NCBI GenBank assembly: GCA_012932865.1
Contig: SAXG01000002.1
Location: 1,736,001-1,800,000 of the forward strand
Direction: 5' to 3'
Origin: Amylostereum areolatum
Taxonomy: Eukaryota > Basidiomycota > Agaricomycetes > Russulales > Stereaceae
DNA length: 64,000 nt
Shown here: piece after piece, positions 46,831 to 58,100 of the stretch
Layout of the letters: each line of letters opens with the position of its first letter
How positions within the stretch are numbered: the first letter of the stretch is position 1
Position numbers and translations under genes: made by a program
Notes under the pieces: model-generated
What the model saw: the letters and a program-made list of their open reading frames with translations, nothing else
What the model was told of the DNA's origin: nothing
Database searches by the model: none

Positions 46831-48474
46831 TCAGATGTAACAAGAGTATCGGGAGGAAGTGGCGTCCCAGCCCACTATAGAGTGTGGTCAGCTCTGCCGA
46901 GACATTGCAATGGAACTAATTCAGACTCACCACAATGCCAACACTCGAGCAGGCGATAGGGATCGCTAACACGCTGGTTAGCTTCTCTTTCAGCACGAGA
47001 TGAAGAGAAACGTACTATTTCCTCTTGATCTTCAGCAATCGGGGGTAGTGCTCTCCCCAGAACGCAACTACGTGAGAGACTAGGTCAATACATGAGCACA
47101 GAGGGGAAATAACCGAATCTCACACTCATGGTTTGGTTCATGCACATCGGCCTCGTTCTTAACCATCCACAAGTTTGCGTCAGCCACTCCCGTCTTCAAA
47201 GCATCCTCTGGAAGACCCACCGAGTATACCCCATCCGGCGTAATCTGCCTCAGATGTTCAATCGCGCTGCTCACGCCCTCGTATGCATCCCTCTTCTCTT
47301 CCTGTGTCGAGTTCCAGTTCCAGCGCCTCACGAGCGTGACATGGTATACTGCGTCGCGCCAGGCGGGGGTGACACTTGTCGCCCCATCGACGCCTGGGAA
47401 CGTCGACGGCGGGCTGACGAGAAGACGCATGCCAGGGGCAATGTCGTGTGCACGGAGGAGTGCTTCAACGAGCTCGGCGCGGGAAGTTGGCGTCGCAAAG
47501 TTGGCGCGGGGGACGAGCCGTGAGGCAAGTGCCAAACTCGTGCCAACAGTCTTCCACCGCAAATCTCCGTCAGTCGACGTTCACGGCTGGAAACAGTGTG
47601 ACCCACCGCCGCTTTCTCGTCCGCAAATGTATTGAAGAACGTCCCCCAGCTCGGGAACTGAAGCTTCAAGACCGTCGCCCCGCGTACGCCGCTCGCCTTC
47701 AGCCCCTCTCCAAACTCTTGATGACCAGATGGGTACCCGTATTTCGCACGTATCTGAACGCGGCGGCGACGTCCTCTGGCTTCCTTACGTCGATCTGCGG
47801 ATGCCCAAGTTAGAACGGAAGGGATCAGCCGTTTTGACAGATGCACGAGGTAATTGATGCCCACATAATAGTACGGCACGCTTCCTTGACGGCACGTCCT
47901 TGGAGGAAATGTCGGGTCCTCGTTCCACAAATTTTCACGGTCCAGAAGACACGCGTCGTCAAGTCCATCGCCTCGATCCGCTTGGCACGTCTCCCAGTTA
48001 GTATTCATGTATGCACCGAAGTATTGCGAGCGGAAAGCTGTCAAAAGTGACTATGTTATCAGCTCATCGTGACGGTGTCAACGCGGGAAGTACGGAGCCT
48101 GGACGTCTCGATGCTTCTGCGCCTGCAAGGCCAGATATTGTATCGGCGTCTATGGCATAAGGAAAGGACGCCACAATCACCATTGCGCCTCCAAATGGCT
48201 ACGATGTCGCCGATATCAAAGAGAAGAGGAGCACGCACTGTCGTTGGTGTATCCTGATCGGATAGCTTTGCATTGGTCGGAGTGAAAATTGTCGTAGCAT
48301 TGTTCGGAGAGTGGTAATCCTGCGTAGAGTCTTCCTTCGACTCGGTCACGTAGCTCTTGTATCGTTGTCGGCGGCAGGACTGTACTAAGTGGGCGTTGGT
48401 CGGCAATAATCGCGGCAGATCCTGCGACAAGGGAGAGGAGAGCCAAACAAAAATAGCGATGGCGGCAAGGCATG
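46831..48474 (-). pseudogene. FAD-linked oxidase (berberine-bridge type) with internal deletion and frameshift
   Basis: The intact family oxidises small molecules using a covalently bound FAD and is usually secreted. The start MPCRHRYFCLALLSLVAGSA is a clear signal peptide. N-terminal blocks follow (CLLDRENLW, CRQGSVPYYYV, DVRKPEDVAAAFRYVRNTGT, HLVIK). At about 47719-47735 the frame ends and a different frame continues directly with FGEGLKASGVRGATVLKLQF, PSWGTFFNTFADEKAAVG and SLALASRLVPRANF, which belong to the second half of the protein. Most of the FAD-binding core (the Gly-rich region expected after the GHDY-type motif, a few hundred residues) is missing. The C-terminus is preserved: NEADVHEPNHE, FWGEHYPRLLKIKRKYDP, then YRLLECWHCVGW and the stop at 46831. 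Splice sites still look normal, suggesting a recent loss. Confidence 0.72.
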
Positions 48475-49074
48475 GACAGTGCGAATCCTGGTGAGAATGG
48501 GGGGTACTCGACTACTTGCCCGCAAATCCCGTGTCTCTTATAGAAAACGCCGGTCCACTGCTGCTGTTCAACTTGATGGTGATATATCCCGAGGCTTCGG
48601 AGGTATGGGTCCAATACTCTATCCAGCAAGGTCGTCATATCGGCCCTTCCAATCGTCCGTTATAGACATCGCTATTTGAGAACATATGGAGTAAGGGTCC
48701 CCCATAGGATGCGCGGCTACAACTCGAGGCAGATTAGGAGCGCTAATTAATGAGCGATCAATGAGAGATGAACAAGGAAGGAAGTGTGAGTTTCCGGAGG
48801 TGTCAAGTTGCGGTTGGTCGAGCCTGAGCCTCGGTGTAATACCCCTTATTTGAGCGCTCGAGGTCGGCGAAGGGAAATGGAACGTAAAGTCATTGTTGAA
48901 AAATCCATTGGTTGCCCTAAGTACCTGTGTTACATACCATTCCAGTGGTGGTATCGAGTAGAGGATCCCGAGGTACGAGGGTTGACTCTGCTTTAGGAGA
49001 CTAAAAGATGACGCCGCTCGGATTGAACCGAGAAACACAGCATCATATATGTATTGTGGGAGCTCAGTTTCCAA

Positions 49075-49162
49075 GGGCGTGTAGCGCAGTGGTAGCGCGT
49101 TCGCTTTGCAAGCTGACTCAGCTGCTTGCGAAAGGTCCAGGTTTCGATCACCTGCTCGTCCA
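49075..49162 (+). tRNA. tRNA-Ala (anticodon UGC), with a short intron
   Basis: The 5' acceptor strand GGGCGTG pairs with CTCGTCC before the discriminator A, including the G3:U70 wobble pair that marks alanine tRNAs; one U:U mismatch is present at 6:67. The D arm is GCGC...GCGC, the anticodon stem TTCGC/GCGAA, and the loop carries TGC. An intron of about 16 nt follows position 37, the canonical place. The T arm CAGGT-TTCGATC-ACCTG is perfect. Runs of T at 49191-49194 and 49197-49201 can end Pol III transcription. Confidence 0.88.
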
Positions 49163-49248
49163 ATGGGTTCCGATCAAGAACTCTTTAACATTTTGCTTTT
49201 TCTCTACTCGAGGCTCAGTGACCAGTCTGTACTAGACCTAAGACTACT

Positions 49249-49820
49249 TAGTGTTGAACAAACTATAGAGTATATTCAAATATAATCATAATAATATGCA
49301 AAAATACCATTAAATAGATGGCTGCCCATAATCGTAATTACAAGATATGATTAGATATGGGCTAAATAATATAATATATCTACTCCTGGGTCATTGCAGC
49401 TGGATCACAGCTTACAAGGAGTCAATCCTTGGCTATACATCTGTTCTCTAAGGTCAATTTCCCCAATAGAGTCAGCAGACATAACATTGACATCAACTTT
49501 CTCATGTTTACACTGTGGACAGCCATCTCCCAGTCATCTCAGCATTTTCCAAAGCATGTTAACAAGCTTGGGGAGGCTTTAATGAGAGCTTGTATACATA
49601 TAACACTTCAGAAGCACTGATATACAATCATGTACTGTCATATCTGTCCGAGAATAGACCTGATTTGGAGTGATTTAGAGACAGGAAATGTGGGAGTAAA
49701 TACAAAGTAAATATGATTAAATACGGATATGAATAAATATTCTTCTCTCCATACTCATATTTTTTCGTATCCATTATAATATGGCTCCTCAAGATATTTA
49801 TTTGTATTTGTGCAACACTA
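49249..49820. mobile_element. Non-autonomous hAT-type MITE, 572 bp, with 8-bp target duplication
   Basis: The ends form 14-bp inverted repeats with one mismatch: TAGTGTTGAACAAA at 49249-49262, and TTTGTGCAACACTA at 49807-49820. They are flanked by a perfect 8-bp direct repeat AGACTACT (49241-49248 and 49821-49828). An 8-bp duplication with ends of the form YARNG is the hAT signature. The interior is markedly AT-rich compared with the rest of the window, has no long ORF, and contains no transposase motif I can see. It lies 86 bp downstream of the tRNA-Ala gene. Confidence 0.82.
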
Positions 49821-49822
49821 AG

Positions 49823-49846
49823 ACTACTAGTCTAGAGACTAGTAGT
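49823..49846. repeat. Near-perfect palindrome at the right flank of the MITE
   Basis: ACTACTAGTCT and AGACTAGTAGT are exact inverse complements around a 2-bp spacer (AG). The palindrome overlaps the right copy of the target-site duplication. Confidence 0.75.
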
Positions 49847-50122
49847 ATACTAGTAACTATTACTATGTAGTATGTACGATTGTAAAATCCTAGATAGTAA
49901 GCTTCCTGTAAGCACCAGCTGTAAGCCTACGACGTAATGCTGTCGGTGTAACATACCTCAGCGCGAAGCTCGAGCCGTTCGTGACATCTTTCCCAAAAGT
50001 TCTCCATCTGGACCCGCCATCGCGATGCACTAGCTTCTCCATGAGATTCAGGACCAGAATGAGGGTGTTTACTTGTATACATGACAAAGCTCGGTAACAT
50101 CGAAATATACTAACACCCACAT

Positions 50123-51256
50123 TTACAGCTTCCCCTTCCTCTTCACGGGCACAGTAAGTGTCATATGCCGCGCGATCGCCAAACATCTCTGCTCCTCCCT
50201 CCAACCCTCCTTCACCTCCCCCTCCCCAATATCCACAGGCGCAGTCCACAACTCCACGTTCAAATCATGCCTTCCCTGCGGATCCTGCACGAACCGCGTG
50301 CCCATCGTCACCCCCACCGTCCGCTTACCCACCGCCGCACCCCGTGGAATCGGAGCCTTGAACTCGACCGACAGCGTCACAGTCGGGTACAAAGCGGGAG
50401 GAAAAGCGCCCTGGGTTAGGCGTGCGATGACGCCGGAGAAGGGATCGGCGAGGAAGAGGAGGCCTGCGGGGGCGAGGGTGTCGCGCTCGTCCGTGAACGC
50501 GGACCAAAACCCGAGCTTCACGCCGCCGACGGTGGGGAGAACGTCCTCGTGCGTCTCGTGGACGGTGTGATCTTGCGCGAGGTGTGTCTGCTCGCGCATT
50601 GCGACGGGCTTGGGGTAACGTTGGCGTTTAAGGAGGGAGGGGTGCGTGTGGAATGGGATGAGCGGGGCGTAGAGGTTCGGAGGGGTGAGTGTGAGGGGGT
50701 GGGTGGGTGGCGGGGAGGCAGCGGGGTCGAGAATTCCAAAAACGGCGTGGACCATGATCACGACCGTTTCCTGCAGATCTCCGCATCAGAGAAACATGCT
50801 GGGGAGAAGTGATAGAGAAGAACGACGCATACATTCTGGCACAGCTCGACAACGAGGTTGGTGAGGGCCTTTCCGGAGCGCACGGTGCGCACGACAATCT
50901 CGCATGGGCCTGGGACAGCGGCGCGTAGGAAATAAGCGGTGATGTGGATCGGATCTTGGTGGTCGGTCGAGGACTGGTAGGAGATGCATGCTTCAATCGT
51001 AATGCCCAGCAGATAGCCTACGAATGCAGAACGAGTCAGTTCTGGCAACTCAGAACGTACGTTGTGAGACACATGCCTCCGTGTGGCACTCTGTCAAAGC
51101 ATAAGTATCGATAGTGCTGCTACGGAGTCAAAAAGAGGAACTCGAGACGCACCCTCCTACCGTCCAACCCTCACTGACGTCCCCTTTGTAGACTTGATCT
51201 CCGTTGTTTCGAGAACCTGCATAGTGAACAGTCGTAGCTTCCCGATAGGTAGACAT
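50123..51256 (-). CDS. Thioesterase-like protein (double hotdog), copy 3, with a GC-AG intron
   Basis: Third paralogue. In coding order the exons are 51256-51153 (104 nt), 51090-51077 (14 nt), 51017-50833 (185 nt) and 50770-50123 (648 nt), giving 316 aa. It starts MSTYREATTVHYAGSRNNGD. The microexon codes VPHGG and leads into GYLLGITIEACISYQSS. The intron after the microexon starts GCATGT instead of GT; no GT donor nearby keeps the frame. Other blocks are VMVHAVFGILDPAASPPP, GGVKLGFWSAF, YPTVTLSVEFKAPIPRGA and DPQGRHDLNVELWTAPVDIG. The last exon is 33 nt shorter than in the other copies. Apparently functional. Confidence 0.8.
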
Positions 51257-51692
51257 GGTGCTCTTCAAGTAGTATGCAACCTGTCATCACAACTATCATA
51301 AACCGCTGACTCCCAGGGCTCGGGCTTGGGCTCGGGCTTCCCCAAAGCGTCATGCATCAAGCCGCGTATAGATTCCTGGTCGAGCAGTCTTGGAACCACG
51401 GATTCCTGAAGCCCGGGAGGGTATGGACTCCTTGTAAGTATGTGGAGAAAGCAGTGCGGCTGATACGCAGTGGTATAGAAAGGCAGTGGTACCAAGGACG
51501 CGTTGGGTCACGTTTTTTTGAACCAACGTTTTCGCGTACATTACTACATACTTACAAGTTACTCCTTATTTTCGACGACAAGATTCACAGAATATCGTAT
51601 GGCGTTTATCTGGCCAACTAGTTATACAAAACAATAACGACGAGATACACATGCGATGATGATGACAAAAAATATACCAGGATCGCCAAAAC
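51257..51692. other. Intergenic region
   Basis: Promoter side of thioesterase copy 3 and 3' flank of the membrane-protein gene. No gene seen. Confidence 0.4.
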
Positions 51693-53479
51693 TCAATATA
51701 CCGTCGAGTCCTGCAACCTCCACCGCCGTAGTGGTCCCCACCACCACACCGATGCCCTCGGGTCCCGTATCGACTTCGGTGTTGGAGGTAACTCCCCTAT
51801 GCGCACCTCCACCCTCTCCTCCGTTGTCCCTTCATCCTCCCCGTGGTCGTGTCTTCTCCTCACAAGCCCCTCGAACCCCTCCATCTCTATCGACCCCTCC
51901 TCCCTCTCCCGCTGTCGTATCCCAAAGCTCCCCAAACCCCATCCATGCACCGCCGGAGGCCGATCGGGCGTGTCATGCGCGGCCTCCTCCCCAAACGCGG
52001 CGTTCATACGCGCGACCTGACCCTCGGCCCGCTGTTGCGCTGCGACGATGTGCGAGTGGCGGAGGTACTGCATCGTGGCGCGAATGTAGGCCAAGCTGGT
52101 GTTTAGTACTCTTCGCCCGAGCCACGCGTTCTGGAGGACGGAAGCAGAAGGCGTGGAGAGGGACGTTGCTGATGTCGGGGAGGTCGGGGAGGTGGGCGGT
52201 TCGGACGCGGAGGAGGTCGAGGACGAGCCCCGGCGGGCACGTCCGGTCAGCTTGCCCGTCATATCCGACCAGAGCACGCGCGCCTTTTCCTTGTGTTCCT
52301 TTCTCCGCGCGTCCCGGACGCGCTTTTTCCGCCTGCGCTTCTCCTCGCGGCGCATGAGCTCTTCGACCTCCCCAACGCCCATCCCGGCGCCGACCCACCA
52401 CCACCAGCCGAGGAAGCTTTGCCAAAGCATGACAGCGCCGGTGAGCGGCGGTAGATAGTCGTACTGCTCCGCACTCGGGATGTATACGAACGTGAGCGCG
52501 GTGGAGGAGATAGCAAGGAAGAGTGCTCCGGCGCCGAAGATCGCCGTGCCGCCGTCGGTACGCCAAGCTTGCTTCCTGTTGACAACGAAACCCCAAAGAA
52601 ATAGGGCGATGGTGAAGAGGAGGGAGAGCGTCGCGTTGCATATATTGCGCACGGCATCGGGGATGCCGGTCGCAGTCCCCTTCTGGCTGATCTCGAACAT
52701 TTGCATTACCGCCGCGACAATCGCAAGAGGGCCTGTAGGGAGGATGAGAGCAGTAAAGGAGGTAAAAGAAAAGAGCGCGAACCAAGGAGGATGAAGATAA
52801 GTCGTGCTTCCAACCGTGAAGGGTAGAGCAACGTGAGGAATTGAATGTGGGTAAGCTAGAACGTTATGAGCGGAGCAGGGATTTTAGGAACGCATCGCTG
52901 ACCTGTATGAGGGCAGACCACAGGGCGTTTCCGAGGGTCCAAGCGGCGAGAGTGCCCATGGACCAGGTCTCCGCCGCGCCGGAATTGGGAGAGAGAGGTG
53001 GGAGATCAACGGCGATATAGCTGAGCATGTACGGCCAAGTCTGGCTTTCGTCCATGGTATTATTGAGGATAGTGACGATGGACGCGATGGTGGATCCAAG
53101 GAGGGCTAGGAGGGCGGTGATCTGGAGGACAAAGTTGAGGCGGGCGAGCTGCCAGTGATACTGCGCGGTGAAGACGAGCTGAAGGAGGAGAACGGCGAGA
53201 AGGGTGAGAACAGCGGTGGTAGCGACGATCTGACTGGGGAGAGAGCGAGAGAAATGAGGGCGATATTGGAGGTAAGGGTTCGCGGGGTAGCTGTCGAGTA
53301 TCAGGTCAGTGAGGGAGTCGTCGCGAGGGCGCGGTCTAGACACACGCATTGCCATCGCCGTTACTCGCATTTGCGCTCGCTGTAGCGGTCGAGGTAGAGC
53401 TCGACGCAGACTGGGAGGCGTCTTGGGCGAGGACAATGGCGGTACCGAGCAAAAAAGAGGCGGCAGCGCGCCGGGACAT
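51693..53479 (-). CDS. Multi-pass membrane protein with long cytosolic tail, function unknown
   Basis: From ATG 53479 the N-terminus MSRRAAASFLLGTAIVLAQD is a likely signal peptide followed by a Ser/Thr-rich stretch. Then about seven hydrophobic segments follow, among them IVATTAVLTLLAVLLLQLVF, LARLNFVLQITALLALLGST, AIVAAVMQMF, NATLSLLFTIALFLWGFVVN and VMLWQSFLGWWWWVGAGMG. Introns join ...ALIQ to LTHIQFLTLLYPSRL and ...LLG to PLAIV. The cytosolic tail is charged and ends RRWRLQDSTVY. The join between the signal-peptide frame (stop after NACV at about 53338) and the first-helix frame is unclear: either an intron of about 112 nt to a CCCCAG acceptor, or a 1-nt frameshift. I cannot name the family; a sensor of PalH type is one possibility. 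Confidence 0.6.
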
Positions 53480-54539
53480 GATGTGTTGCTTGGCCTTGGC
53501 GACTCGGATGATCACATACGGAAGTCTTGGCCTTCACGTACACGGCGGCGGCGTGCTTGCAATACTGGACGGGGTTGCTTGAGCTGCGACGAGCTCGATG
53601 AGATGTTAGAAACGGAGGTGAGCAAGGCGTGGGGGACGGGTCAGACGACGACGAGAAAGCTATCGCCGCTTCGCGCCGTCGTCGTGCGCAATGCCACGAG
53701 CGCATACAGCTCCGGCGCGTCGCCGATCCCGCCCCGCCCTCTCCGGCCATAATCTGCCTTTTTTGGACAGAAATTTCAACCTCCGCTCCTCCCGCGATAT
53801 TTGAAGTCGTGCTTGCGCCATCGGGGTAACGATGACTCTTCCTCCTTCCCTCTTGCTTCCCCCCACCATGTCCCGTACAACGTGTAATTTTTCTCGGAAA
53901 TCTGTATTTTTATGCCAACTTCGTGAACTTTCTGTGATGCGATCCTGGACGTCTGACTCGATCTTCCTCTCTTTCACATTCTTCCTCTGCGTACTTATAT
54001 GCACCACAATCCAGGTGCGCAGACCCCGTAATCCCACGCGGTCACCTGTGCTTGCAGATTATGCGGTGCCCATATGAACGTTCCCGTGCGTATCCATTCC
54101 CTCATCAAAATGGCCTGCTTGCTATGCATATACTTATCTTTGACGGCCGCCATTGGCGCACGGTTCTCAGCTTCGAGATCGCAGGATGTGTGTGAGATTG
54201 TGGTCCGGTGGTATTTGGAATGGCTGACATAGACCACCGCCTGCAGTGCGCTCGAAGCAGCTCGTCGCACACTCCCCGCACTACGCCCGGATGGTCTCTT
54301 CCATGCAAGCCTCTGTGCTGCGTCACCGCTTGGTCACCTATCCACCGCGGCCAGCCCGTGTCTTACACATTTCGACTCTGCAGATCACGCCGTCGCTTTG
54401 GTCATCTACACGCACGCGCACTAAGCTTGGTCGCGAGGATCCTGCGGGTGTATATTCGGATGAAGCAAAGTCATCCGATTCTCCTTCGCTTCGCAGATGC
54501 TGAACGGTGCACGTCTATCTGATCGGCCGCAAAGAAAGT

Positions 54540-55042
54540 GGAGAACGGACGGGTGCGCATTGTCTCCCGGCGGAACTTCGTACGGCAACATAGATTCACC
54601 ATGATCCACGACGGTGTATGCGAGGTCATCTGGGGTTCGCGCCTGGAGCTTAGAGGCGCCGGGGTGAGGATTTTGAGGTCCATGGGAACGATGGCAAGTA
54701 CAAATCGGTAGGTGCTTTCTGCTCTGGAAAGGCCGGCATCGAATATCGACCCCTCGCTGCGTCCTCCTGATCCATCTGCCGTGTATCCTGACTGATCAAC
54801 GTTGTTAGCACATTGCTACTTCTCCCAACAAAGAGCCATTCTAGTCACGGAACTTGTTCAGGTTTCATGCAGGGCGGTTGGGCTACTCGGACGCATTCGT
54901 TACCTTCGCGGTGGGCGTCGAAGAGGGACGCTGGCACGGGATGAGCGAGGTCGACGAAAAGGGGAACGCCATCGCCAAGAGGGCGGTGCAGCGATGCCAA
55001 ATGCGGAGGGGGGCGTTGCTTAGTCATGTGATGTCACGGTGA
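54540..55042 (+). CDS. Possible small DUF6593-like protein (C-terminal exons)
   Basis: Two coding-like stretches, ENGRVRIVSRRNFVRQHRF...EVIWGSRLEL (about 54540-54710) and RFHAGRLGYSDAFVTFAVGV...LLSHVMSR (about 54858-55042), can be read as the end of a small beta-rich protein of the DUF6593 kind common in mushrooms. The upstream exon or exons are not resolved, and I cannot show continuous splicing. Low confidence. Confidence 0.3.
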
Positions 55043-55103
55043 ACGGCTTTGATGGGCGCCTGACGGCTACTCAGGTGCGCTCCTCTCCAGTCCCGTCCAG
55101 ACA

Positions 55104-55112
55104 TATATATAA
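55104..55112 (+). promoter_or_regulatory. TATA box of EGT1
   Basis: TATATATAA lies 82 bp before the ATG at 55194, followed by a pyrimidine-rich leader. Confidence 0.5.
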
Positions 55113-55193
55113 CCACCACCTCCTTTCATTTCCTCTCACCTTTTCCTTCCACCACCTCGCTCTTCCACCACTTCCTCTTCCCGTCACACTCAA

Positions 55194-58100
55194 ATGGCCT
55201 CTGCTGAAGTTCAGATCGTGGACGTCCGCGTCAACGACCAAGCTCACAACGGCGAAGTAAACATACGTGCCGAAGTCCTCGCTGGCCTCGTTCGTCCTCA
55301 AGGACAGAAAACTCTTCCTACCCTCCTGCTCTACGATGAGCCAGGTCTTCGCATTTACGATGAAATCACCACCGATGCCGACGAATACTACCTTTTTGGA
55401 GCCGAGGAGAAGTTACTCAAAGAGCATGGCGATGATATTGTCCGGATCATGAACACGCGCAATGATGGCAGTCTCAACACCGAAGGCATTGTCCTCGAGC
55501 TCGGCGCGGGGTGAGTCCTTCTTCTCCAGCCCCCCTCCCCACGCCGACCACCATCTTTGCACCACTCGCCAATATCCATTCGCATTTCGTCGTTGTTACG
55601 AGGTTTCGGCGCGTAGTCAATCACCACGGGCGTATCTCATCGACCTCCGCGTCTATCATTGCGGTCCCGATCTTTCGTTCCCTTTTGTCTCTAACAGGCA
55701 ACCGCTGTGATCGGTAATCGTCTGACCCGCATCTTCCCCTAGTTCCTTGCGGAAGACCTCCCACATCCTCAAGGCCCTCTCCGACATTGTGCCCCAGGCC
55801 GATCCCGCACCCTTCACCTACTATGCGCTCGATCTCGAGCAGCGCGAGCTTCAACGTACCCTTATCCAACTTGCCAGCTCCGACGTTGGCCCCGCACTCC
55901 AGGGCAAGGTCGCAACCAAGGGTATGTGGGGCACATACGACGGCGGTCTTAAGTTTGTACAAGAGGGCGGGCTTCGCGGCCGAGACATTGTCGATAAGGC
56001 AACTCCGTCCGTGTCCAAGGCGGCCGACATCGGGCGCGACCACTCCCCCAGCTCGGACAGCACAGCATCTCTTACTTCCAGTGAGCACGCATCTGCAGAC
56101 ACCACCCCATCTACCCCCGACGTAACGTCGTCCGAGGAGCCTTTCCATCTCCTCTTTTTGGGCTCCTCTCTCGGCAATTTCACACCGGGCGCCGATGCCA
56201 AATTCCTCAAGGACCTTCCGCTCCGGCCGGGTTCAGGTGACACCCTTCTCCTCGGCCTCGACCACGGGCGCGACAAGGACAAGATCGAGCGAGCTTACAA
56301 TGACAGCAAGGGCATCACTGCTCGCTTCATTCTGAATGGACTCAAAGGTGCTGGCCGCGCACTCGGAGACGTGAACCTGTTTGCCGAGGGAAAATGGGAG
56401 TATGTGGGCCGATACAATGTCGCAGAACGTGCGTATCTGTTCCTTGTGATCCTCAAGCCCCTTTATCTATCGTTCATTCTCGCCCTGACCTGCATGTTTC
56501 TCAGGGAAGCACGAGGCGTACTACAAGTCCAAAGGCGCTCAGACCCTTGTCGTCCCGCAGACCGCGCAGGAGATCTCCTTCGCTGATGGCGAGCTGATTA
56601 ATGTGGAGGTCTCATACAAGGTACGGTGGACCCGCTCATTCCACGTCTCTGTCATCAACTTATGAATCTATACTAGTTCTCCGAACGGGACGTTTGGTCG
56701 CTCTTCACAGACGCGAACCTGCGTCCTATTCAGCGATGGACGGACGAAGCAACTGGATATTCTCTGTGGCTTCTCGAACGTCCGCCTTTCATCTTCCCGC
56801 GGCTCCAGCCCTCCACGCTGTCGACTTCGCTCGCTGGCGTGCCGACGTTGCAGGACTTCCACGAGATGTGGGCCGCGTGGGACTTCATCACGCTCAAGAT
56901 GATCCCTGACTCGATGCTCCTCCAGAAGCCAATCGACCTTCGCCACATCTGCCTGTTCTACACCGGCCACATCCCGACATTCTTGGACATCCATCTATCT
57001 AGGTTGTTGAAGGAACCACACACAGAGCCTGACGGTTACAAGGTATATTCTTTGGGATTCATTCCGCTGCTCCCACTGATGTCTTTTCTTAGTACATCTT
57101 TGAGGTACCCTCTTTGTTGACCATCTTGGGATCCTTCTTCACTGACACAACGTAGCGTGGTATCGACCCCAACGTCGACGATCCCACCGAGTGCCACGTG
57201 AGTCTGCTTTCTCCTTGTCCTTGTATCCCAACTGACCTTGTCCTTCAGCCGCACTCCGAGGTCCCCCAGAATGACGACGAATGGCCATCATTGGTGGATA
57301 TCCTCTCGTTCCAGTCCCGCGTCCGTCAACGTCTTCGCAGCCTCTACGCCGACATTGAATCAGGCAAGCGTCCACTCACCAAGAAGATTGCTCGGGTCCT
57401 GTTCCTTACCCTCGAGCACGAGGGCTTCCACGCGGAGGTTGGTATCTTGCCATGGAATCGACCCCGAAAGCATCGTTAATGCCCCACGTATTTAGACTCT
57501 ACTCTACATGCTTCTCCAGCGTGCAGGCACTGGAACTGTCGCCCCCTCGACGAACGGTTTCTGCCTCCCACCTTGGGAATCGCTCCGCCTTGCTTGGGAT
57601 GCGGCACCCACGCCCACGACGGCAAGCGTCACCCTCGGCCCCGCCAAGGTGACCCTCGGCCACGACGACATCGAAACCGAGGACGAGGAGACGGCATTGT
57701 ACCCCAAGGACCGCGAACTGGGCTGGGACAACGAGAGCCCCAAACGAGTGGTCGACGTCGGCAAGTTCAGAATCGAGTGGCGGCCCGTAACCAACGGACA
57801 GTTTTACGAGTTCTGGAAAGGCGAGGGCAATGACAAGGTCGAGATGCCCAAGTCGTGGATCGAAATTGGTGGCGAGATTATGGTGGGTTCCTCCGTATCC
57901 TTCGCTATCTTCCGTATGCCAACCAATCGACGATAGGTTCGCACCCTGGATGGCGCAGCGCCGCTCAAGATCGCGCACCTCTGGCCCGTGCTGACGGACT
58001 ACGTTAGCCTGTCGACCTATGCTAGCGTCAAGGGTGGCCGCCTGCCGACCGAGCCGGAACTCCGCTTGTTTTATGACAAGTTCGAGTGCGGATACGAGGG

